11,549 nucleotides of DNA from assembly GCA_030039695.1 (NCBI GenBank), contig JASHVB010000735.1, positions 1 to 11,549 of the forward strand. Reading direction: 5' to 3'. The notes beneath the pieces are model-generated. The model ran no database searches. It was given only the letters and a program-made list of their open reading frames with translations, and was not told where the DNA came from. The position numbers and the translations under genes were made by a program. Positions 6,283 through 11,549 of this stretch are shown piece after piece. Source of the stretch: Acetobacteraceae bacterium. Its GTDB lineage: Bacteria > Pseudomonadota > Alphaproteobacteria > Acetobacterales > Acetobacteraceae. Numbering within the stretch: position 1 is the first letter of the stretch; every line of letters begins with the position of its first letter.

Positions 6283-6432
6283 TTCATCCTAAAAAAGGCA
6301 GTTGAAGCCTAACGTGTTGGAATCGTTGGCTATCGTCCAACTGCTCCGTGGTTGTTTCATTCGCGAGATTCTGACCTGGGATCAAACACTTAACGTCCGG
6401 AGACCGCTGCCAACTGCCGGATTTAGGATGAA
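6283..6432. repeat. 150-bp element with 22-bp imperfect terminal inverted repeats (MITE-like)
   Basis: The left arm (6283-6304) and right arm (6411-6432) are reverse complements at 19 of 22 positions. The outer 11 bases (TTCATCCTAAA) and inner 8 (GGCAGTTG) match, with a three-base mismatch block between them. Inside, GCAGTTG (6298-6304) can also pair with CAACTGC (6338-6344), enclosing a second stem in which AGCC-AAC faces GTTGGCT. No target-site duplication is visible outside the arms and no transposase is encoded. It could be a small non-autonomous element or a structured RNA region. Confidence 0.5.
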
Positions 6433-6524
6433 GCCGGGGCAACCTCGCGCTTCCTGACGACAGCGAAGAAGCCGCGGCGCTGTTCGACCCCACCCACAAT
6501 CATCGACCGCGTCGTTCCGGTATG

Positions 6525-6568
6525 CGAGGCGGCTCTGGCGCACCGGCGCGGGGAGCATGCCCGCCTCG
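6525..6568. repeat. 44-base compound hairpin
   Basis: CGAGGCGG (6525-6532) pairs with CCGCCTCG (6561-6568). Inside it CTC pairs with GAG, and GCGC pairs with GCGC around an ACCG loop. It is followed by only two T bases, so it is a poor intrinsic terminator. It may still end or stabilise transcripts in the space between the convergent operons. Confidence 0.4.
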
Positions 6569-6945
6569 TTAATCCGCGATGATCACGAAAAAGCGGGAGA
6601 TCCGCCCAATCGGCGGCAGCAATGCACGGTGGGATCTGTGCACCCAGATGTCGATCGATTACGCGGTGAACGCGGGCCGGCGCGATGTTGTCTTGGCAAT
6701 GACCGCGGATGAGGCGACGCTGCGCTCGTGCGGCCAGGCCAGCGAGCCGAGTAGGTGGCCAGGGCGAAGTCGCTGCAGTAACAGCCGGATGTTGAATTCA
6801 CGTCACTCGCGGCCGCGTTCCGCGGGTTGGTTCGCAAGCATAATCCTCCTCACATATGGACGGCGGCATGAGAATGGACCGTCAAGCGCATTGACCGGCG
6901 CCCAACGCGTAACAACCGTAATGCCCGGTCCTCGGAATGACAGAA

Positions 6946-9900
6946 TCAGTCCGCGGCCGCGCCCATCTTCTGCGCCAGGATCGGCATTCGATGCCGCTTC
7001 GGCATCAGCCAGTGCTGCAACCGGTCCAGGTAAAGATAAATCACCGGTGTTGTATAAAGTGTCAGCAACTGGCTCAGCGCCAGCCCACCCACCATCGCGA
7101 AGCCCAGTGGCCGCCGCAATTCCGATCCCGCCCCGGTCCCCAGCATCAGCGGAAACCCGGTCAGCATCGCCGCCATCGTCGTCATCAAAATCGGTCGGAA
7201 GCGCAGCAAACACGCTTGGCGGATTGCCTCGTGTGGTGCCAGCCCGTCGCGACGCTCCGCGGTGATGGCGAAATCCACCATCATGATGCCATTCTTCTTC
7301 ACGATACCGATCAGCAAGATCACGCCGATCAGCGCGATGACCGACAGGTCATAGTGCACGAGCAGCAGCATCAGCAGCGCGCCGACGCCCGCCGATGGCA
7401 GCGTTGACAGGATCGTCAGCGGCAGGATGTAGCTCTCGTACAAAATTCCCAGGATGATGTACACGCTGATCAGCGCTGCCGCGATCAGATACGGCTGGCT
7501 CGCCAGCGATGACTGGAACGCCTCCGCTGTCCCCTGGAACGAGCCGTTCACCGTAATCGGCACGCCCATCTGCCGCACCGTCCTCTGAATCGCGTCCACC
7601 GCCTGTCCCAACGAGGCGCCGGGCGCCAGGTTGAAGGAGATCGTCACCGCCGGGAACTGGCTCTGGTGGCTGATCGAAAGCGGCTGCACCGGTAGTGTGC
7701 TCCAGTGCACGAAGCTAGACAGTGGCACCGTGGCGCCGCTTGACGAATGCACGTACAGCTTGTCCAACGTCGCCGGATTGCCCGCCATGTCAGGCGGCAC
7801 CTCGAGGATGAGATGATATGAATTCACCTGGGAGAAGTACTGCGTGATCTGCCGCTGACCGAAAGCGTCGTACAGCGTGTCGTCGATGACCTGCGGCTGC
7901 ACGCCGAAGCGCGCGGCAGCGTCACGGTCGATAACCAACGTTGCCGTCGTCCCGCCATTCTGCTGATCACTGGTGACGTCACGCAGCATCGCCAGGGATT
8001 GCAGATGTCCAAGGATTCTCGGCGCCCATTGGAACAACTCGTCCAGGTCCGCGTCCTGCAGTGTGTACTGGTATTCGGTCTTAGTCGGCCGGGCGCCGAC
8101 ACGCACGTCGGGAATCGGCTGCAGGAACATCTTACCGCCGGTCACCTGTGCGAATTTCGGCCTCAGCCGGTTGATGTAATCCTGCAACGAGCCGCCGACG
8201 CGCTGATCCAGCGGCTTCAATGCAATGAACAAACGCCCCATGTTGTTGGTGGCCCCGGCAAAGCCGCCACCCATGGATGACACATAGGCTCCGGTGTCGG
8301 GATCGGCCGCAACGATGTCGCCCAGCCGCTGCTGCACCTGCATCATCTCCTTGAAGGAGATGTCCTGTGCCGCCTCGGTCACGCCTAGCACGATGCCGTT
8401 GTCCTGGGGCGGGAAGAATCCTTTTGGTACGATGATGTACAGATACACGCTCAGGCTCACCGTCGCGATGAAGGTCAGCAGCGTGATAAAATGGTGCCGC
8501 AGCGCCACGTCCAGCGTGCGCCGGTAGCCGCCGATCATGGCGTTGAAGAAGCCCTCAACGATCCGGTACAGCCAGCCGTGCTGCTCCGTGTCGTGGTGCA
8601 AGAAGCGCGAGCACATCATCGGCGTCAGCGTGAGGCACACGAAGGCCGAAACCAGCACCGCTGCGGTCACCGTCACCGCGAACTCCCGGAACAAGCGGCC
8701 AACGATGCCACCCATGGCGAGCAGCGGGATGAACACAGCGACGAGGGAGAAGCTGATTGAGACGATGGTGAAGCCGATCTCGCCGGCGCCCTTGATGGCG
8801 GCCTCCATCGGCGGCATGCCATCTTCCACGTGGCGAAAGATGTTCTCGAGCATCACGATGGCGTCGTCGATGACGAAGCCCACCGCCAGGGTCAGTGCCA
8901 TCAGCGACAGGTTATCGAGGCTGTAGTCAAGCAGGTACATCACCGCGAAGGTGCAGATCAGTGCGACGGGGATGGTGGCGCTGGGAATGATGGTGGCCCA
9001 CACATTGCGCAGGAACAGGAAGATCACCATCACCACCAGGCAGACGGCGAGTACCAGCGTGAACTGCACATCAGCGACCGAAGCCCGGATTGTCTGCGTG
9101 CGGTCCATGATCGTGCTGATATGGATCGACGGCGGGATCGACGCCTCCAACCGCGGCAGCGCCGCGCTGATGCGTTCCACCGTGTCGATGACGTTGGCGC
9201 CGGGTTGCTTGAAAATAATCAGCAGAATGCCTCGCTTGCCGTTCTGCCACCCGGCGAGCAAGCGGTTTTCCGGGCCGTCGACCGCGCGGCCAACGTCACG
9301 CACGCGCACAGGCGCGCCGTGGCGGTAGGCCAGGATGACGTCGTTGTACTGCGCCGCGCGAGTGATCTGGTCGTCGGCGAAAACCGTGTAGGCCTGATGC
9401 TCGCCGTCGATACTGCCCTTCGGTGCATCGGCCGTGGCGTTCGTCAGCACGCCACGGGCGTCCTCGATGGTGACGCCCATCGCCGCAAGCTTTTCCGGAT
9501 CGACCTGGACGCGCACTGACGGCTTCTGCTGGCCGCCGATCAACACCTGCGCCACGCCGGCAATCTGCGAAATCTGCTGCGACAGCACGTTTTCTGAATA
9601 GTCATCGACCTCGGTCAACGGCAGCGCGTTGGACTGCGCTGCCAGAATCATGATCGGCGCGTCGGATGGGTTCACCTTTCGGTAAGTCGGCGGACCCGGC
9701 ATGATCTTCGGCAGCTGCGCTGTGGCAGCCTGGATCGCCGCCTGGATGTCGCCGGCCGCGCCGTCGATGTTGCGATCCAGATCGAACTGCACCGTGATGC
9801 TTGTGACGCCGAGCAGACTGACGGACGTAAGCTGCGCGACACCTGGAATCTGCGCGATCTGCGTCTCCAGCGGCTGGGCCACGGTCGCCGCCATGGTGTC

Positions 9901-10068
9901 AGGACTGGCGCCAGGAAGTTGCCCTGTGACGACGATGGTGGGGAAGTCGACGCGCGGCAGCGGCGCGACCGGCAGCAGCGGATAGGCGGCGATGCCCACC
10001 AGAACGAGCGCTGCCATGACCAGCGAGGTGGCGACCGGACGCTTGATGAACGGGGTCGATATGCTCAT
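6946..10068 (-). CDS. RND efflux pump inner-membrane permease, MdtB/MdtC type
   Basis: This full-length 1040-residue HAE1-type RND transporter is predicted to be a proton-driven trimeric exporter of small molecules in the inner membrane. It begins MSISTPFIKRPVATSLVM (first membrane helix about 13-30), then LLPVAPLPRVDFPTI and LPGASPDTMA, and has the NPSDAPIMIL signature. These are closer to MdtC than MdtB or AcrB. Helix 4 carries the proton-relay pair Asp401-Asp402 in GFVIDDAIVMLENI, and helix 10 carries Lys924 or Lys925 in GIVKKNGIMMVDF, so it should be active. LTLTPMMCSRFL and the carboxy-terminal LYTTPVIYLYLDRL are typical. It starts 3 bases after the adaptor gene's stop, indicating translational coupling. 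E. coli-type systems pair MdtB with MdtC in one pump; only one permease is here, so it may be homotrimeric or pair with a distant gene. Orthology to a named pump is not settled. Confidence 0.95.
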   Translation of the reverse strand: MSISTPFIKRPVATSLVMAALVLVGIAAYPLLPVAPLPRVDFPTIVVTGQLPGASPDTMAATVAQPLETQIAQIPGVAQLTSVSLLGVTSITVQFDLDRNIDGAAGDIQAAIQAATAQLPKIMPGPPTYRKVNPSDAPIMILAAQSNALPLTEVDDYSENVLSQQISQIAGVAQVLIGGQQKPSVRVQVDPEKLAAMGVTIEDARGVLTNATADAPKGSIDGEHQAYTVFADDQITRAAQYNDVILAYRHGAPVRVRDVGRAVDGPENRLLAGWQNGKRGILLIIFKQPGANVIDTVERISAALPRLEASIPPSIHISTIMDRTQTIRASVADVQFTLVLAVCLVVMVIFLFLRNVWATIIPSATIPVALICTFAVMYLLDYSLDNLSLMALTLAVGFVIDDAIVMLENIFRHVEDGMPPMEAAIKGAGEIGFTIVSISFSLVAVFIPLLAMGGIVGRLFREFAVTVTAAVLVSAFVCLTLTPMMCSRFLHHDTEQHGWLYRIVEGFFNAMIGGYRRTLDVALRHHFITLLTFIATVSLSVYLYIIVPKGFFPPQDNGIVLGVTEAAQDISFKEMMQVQQRLGDIVAADPDTGAYVSSMGGGFAGATNNMGRLFIALKPLDQRVGGSLQDYINRLRPKFAQVTGGKMFLQPIPDVRVGARPTKTEYQYTLQDADLDELFQWAPRILGHLQSLAMLRDVTSDQQNGGTTATLVIDRDAAARFGVQPQVIDDTLYDAFGQRQITQYFSQVNSYHLILEVPPDMAGNPATLDKLYVHSSSGATVPLSSFVHWSTLPVQPLSISHQSQFPAVTISFNLAPGASLGQAVDAIQRTVRQMGVPITVNGSFQGTAEAFQSSLASQPYLIAAALISVYIILGILYESYILPLTILSTLPSAGVGALLMLLLVHYDLSVIALIGVILLIGIVKKNGIMMVDFAITAERRDGLAPHEAIRQACLLRFRPILMTTMAAMLTGFPLMLGTGAGSELRRPLGFAMVGGLALSQLLTLYTTPVIYLYLDRLQHWLMPKRHRMPILAQKMGAAAD

Positions 10069-10071
10069 GGC

Positions 10072-11226
10072 TCAGCCGCCCGCCTGCGCCGTCCACGCCG
10101 TCGGCGTGGCTGGCGTGGCCGCGACGTGGATGCCGTTCTCCAGGCGCGACTGGCCCTCCAGCACGACTTGCTGCCCGGCATCCAGGCCCCGCGTCACCAC
10201 CATGACCGGACCGCGGTCCTCTGCTTGCACTGGTTGGCGCTGCACCGTTGAGTCAGGGTTGACCACATACACGTACAATCCAGCCGGACCATGCTGCACG
10301 GCGGGCGTCGGTACGGTCACCGCCGCATGGTCTGTTCGGAGCCGCAACTGCGCTTCGACGAACTGGCCCGGCCAGAGCTTGTTATCCTGGTTCGGGAACG
10401 TCGCTTTCAGGCGAATCATGCCCGTCGTGGTGTCGATCGCATTGTCCGGGGTGAGCAATGTCCCCTGTGCAAGCAACAACTTGGTGTCACTGGACCGCGC
10501 GGCGACCGGCAGCGCGCCCTTGCCCATAGCGGTGACGATCGCCGGCAGGTCGGCCTGCGGCAGAGTGAACACCACGGTGATCGGGTGAACCTGGGTGATC
10601 GTCACGATCCCTCCGGCATCGGTCGCGTGCACCAGATTGCCCGGATCGACGCGGCGGAGCCCGATGCGTCCGTCGAATGGCGCGGAGATGAAGCAGAAGC
10701 CGAGGTTGAGCTGGGCGGACTCGATCGCCGCGTCGTCCCCCTTCAGCGCTGCCCCGTACCGGTTCACCAGGGTGACCTGGGTGTCCACCTGTTGGCGTGA
10801 GGCGAAATCCTTGGTTGCCAGCGACGAATAGCGCTGCAGGTCGAGCTTCGCGTCGACAAGTTGCGCCTGGTCCTGGGCCTTCTTGGCCAGCGCCTGGTCG
10901 AGCGCCGCCTGGTACGGCCTCGGGTCGATCACCGCGAGCAGGGTACCCCGCCCGACCATCTCGCCCTCGGTCACCGCGAACTGCTGGAGCGTACCATCGA
11001 CACGTGCGCGCACAAGAACAGTGTTGAGAGCCTGCACTGTTCCGAGGCCGCTCAGCCATAGCGGCACGTCTTGCCGCGTGGCTTTGATGGTCGTCACCGG
11101 TACTGCCGGGGCTCCGGGAAGCGGCTGCGCCATCGCGGCGACATGCCATGAGAGCAGAGCGAGAGCCGTCAGCCACCGTGTCGCCCGTCGGCCAGCCACG
11201 CGAAATCCGCAGCGAGGTCGCTGCAT
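10072..11226 (-). CDS. RND efflux periplasmic adaptor (membrane fusion protein), MdtA type
   Basis: The adaptor links the inner-membrane pump to an outer-membrane channel. From ATG 11226 it is 384 residues. It begins with a Sec signal peptide: a basic start (RCGFRVAGRRATR), a hydrophobic core (WLTALALLSWHVAA) and probable cleavage after AMA at residue 33. No lipobox Cys follows. The split lipoyl domain lies at about 68-101 (VRARVDGTL, EGEMVGRGTLLAVIDPRPY) and about 176-205 (SAPFDGRIGLRRVDPGNLV), flanking a helical hairpin at about 103-175. A beta-barrel and membrane-proximal domain follow. An in-frame ATG at 11292 adds 22 residues ahead of the signal peptide and lacks a ribosome site, whereas 11226 has GGGGGG nine bases upstream, so I prefer 11226. 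A weak promoter could be TTGTGG (11376-11371) and TATTAA (11351-11346). The operon has no regulator or channel gene in view. Confidence 0.92.
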   Translation of the reverse strand: MQRPRCGFRVAGRRATRWLTALALLSWHVAAMAQPLPGAPAVPVTTIKATRQDVPLWLSGLGTVQALNTVLVRARVDGTLQQFAVTEGEMVGRGTLLAVIDPRPYQAALDQALAKKAQDQAQLVDAKLDLQRYSSLATKDFASRQQVDTQVTLVNRYGAALKGDDAAIESAQLNLGFCFISAPFDGRIGLRRVDPGNLVHATDAGGIVTITQVHPITVVFTLPQADLPAIVTAMGKGALPVAARSSDTKLLLAQGTLLTPDNAIDTTTGMIRLKATFPNQDNKLWPGQFVEAQLRLRTDHAAVTVPTPAVQHGPAGLYVYVVNPDSTVQRQPVQAEDRGPVMVVTRGLDAGQQVVLEGQSRLENGIHVAATPATPTAWTAQAGG

Positions 11227-11400
11227 GGCGGAATACCCCCCGCTCGAGATGTGTCGCCGGCGGTTGCCGGGACCGGTCGCCTTCCCCCGCATGGCGCAGT
11301 GTTACCGAAAGCCGGAGCAGCCGCCAAAGGTTACTTTGCCGTCTGTTAATACGGCGTCAATCCCACGGATCCACAAAAATCCATGCTCAGGGATACACGC

Positions 11401-11549
11401 TCAGGCAGCGACGATACCGAGCGCCCTACGGAACCGGTCGGTCAGATAGGCCCCGTCGCGCGGCGGCAGGTGGCGCGGCTTCTCGTCCGGCGAGATGCGC
11501 AGCACCGCGAACAGCGGCTCGCAGCGCAGCCGGTCTCGCACCGCGCGGA
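11401..11549 (-). CDS. C-terminal end of an unidentified protein (cut by window edge)
   Basis: A minus-strand frame entering from the window edge is open for 48 codons to TGA 11403-11401. It ends with CEPLFAVLRISPDEKPRHLP, then a GAYLTDRFRRALGI block. Its codon pattern (G or C at most third positions) is like the real genes nearby, and the opposite frames look worse. I do not recognise the family from this piece. It is co-oriented with the efflux operon, whose adaptor starts 174 bases further on, and no terminator with a T-tract is seen between them. Confidence 0.45.
   Translation of the reverse strand, partial: RAVRDRLRCEPLFAVLRISPDEKPRHLPPRDGAYLTDRFRRALGIVAA

Larger units (their letters stand above)
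6029..6945. other. 917-base stretch without a convincing gene
   Basis: No frame on either strand gives a recognisable protein. It holds small hairpins at 6045-6059 (GCGCAA/TTGCGC), 6191-6207 (CGCTGC/GCAGCG) and 6881-6895 (GTCAA/TTGAC), none with a T-tract, plus the two larger structures listed separately. Two faint coding traces are seen. On the plus strand, ATG 6579 opens a peptide (REIRPIGGSNARWDLCTQ and onward) without a ribosome site; its frame later reads antisense into the pump gene. On the minus strand, ATG 6841-6839 stands 3 bases after a perfect AGGAGG (6850-6845); that frame stops at codon 13 (TGA), then stays open to TAA 6661-6659. Both may be chance or remnants. The stretch lies between the ends of two convergent operons, where an outer-membrane channel gene would normally follow the pump; none is present. 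Confidence 0.6.

Noticed and set aside
6308..6333. GCCTAAC followed by GTTGGCT, resembling integron attC core sites
   Set aside because: The second half does not fit GTTRRRY, the spacing is far shorter than an attC site, and there is no integrase or cassette array.
6284..6499. A 71-codon minus-strand frame across the inverted-repeat element
   Set aside because: It has no ribosome site and no known family, and it simply spans the terminal inverted repeats.
6912..6941. A second copy of the REP-like palindrome near the end of the pump gene
   Set aside because: Only short pieces (AATGCC, GGAATGAC) resemble the 790-851 element, and the two arms do not form a comparable long stem.
10883..11449. 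A 188-codon plus-strand frame across the adaptor's amino end
   Set aside because: It is antisense to the adaptor with its clear signal peptide, and it runs through the intergenic region without a recognisable domain.

Overview
The window is GC-rich proteobacterial DNA, probably gamma- or betaproteobacterial. The evidence is the Xanthomonadales-like PdxJ (NKVALLRNSR motif), an MdtABC-type efflux pair and an ArsR/SRPBCC/DUF899 gene set. I cannot place it at genus level from sequence alone. There are no rRNA, tRNA or CRISPR features and no recognisable transposase.

Layout. 1-726 (+): most of pdxJ, with the true start just outside the window. 790-851: a dispersed-repeat-type palindrome. 964-2763 (+): a two-gene operon of a thiolase-fold protein lacking the catalytic Cys and its DUF35 zinc-ribbon/OB-fold partner, followed by a long inverted repeat and a terminator-like hairpin. 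2919-4447 (-): an ArsR regulator leading an SRPBCC gene and a DUF899 gene. The regulator is intact, but both followers are broken by in-frame stops and frameshifts. 4568-6028 (+): an HtrA-like protein with a PDZ domain in which all three catalytic positions are substituted, tightly followed by a YciA-type acyl-CoA thioesterase. A hairpin covers the ribosome binding site of the HtrA-like gene. 6029-6945: about 0.9 kb without a convincing gene, holding a 150-bp element with 22-bp imperfect terminal inverted repeats, several hairpins and faint coding traces. 6946-11226 (-): an RND efflux operon, adaptor then MdtC-like pump, without an outer-membrane channel gene. 11401-11549 (-): the C-terminal end of an unidentified protein.

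How the genes fit together. The thiolase-like/DUF35 pair probably forms one heteromeric CoA-ester enzyme, as in the steroid side-chain aldolase Ltp2-ChsH2 family. The RND pair is a tripartite pump that would need a channel encoded elsewhere. The ArsR operon is a relic in which the repressor outlived its targets. The most unusual items are the decayed operon, the triad-less HtrA-like protein coupled to a thioesterase, the hairpin over its ribosome binding site, and the structured 6.3-kb element. I saw no clearly new multi-gene system.
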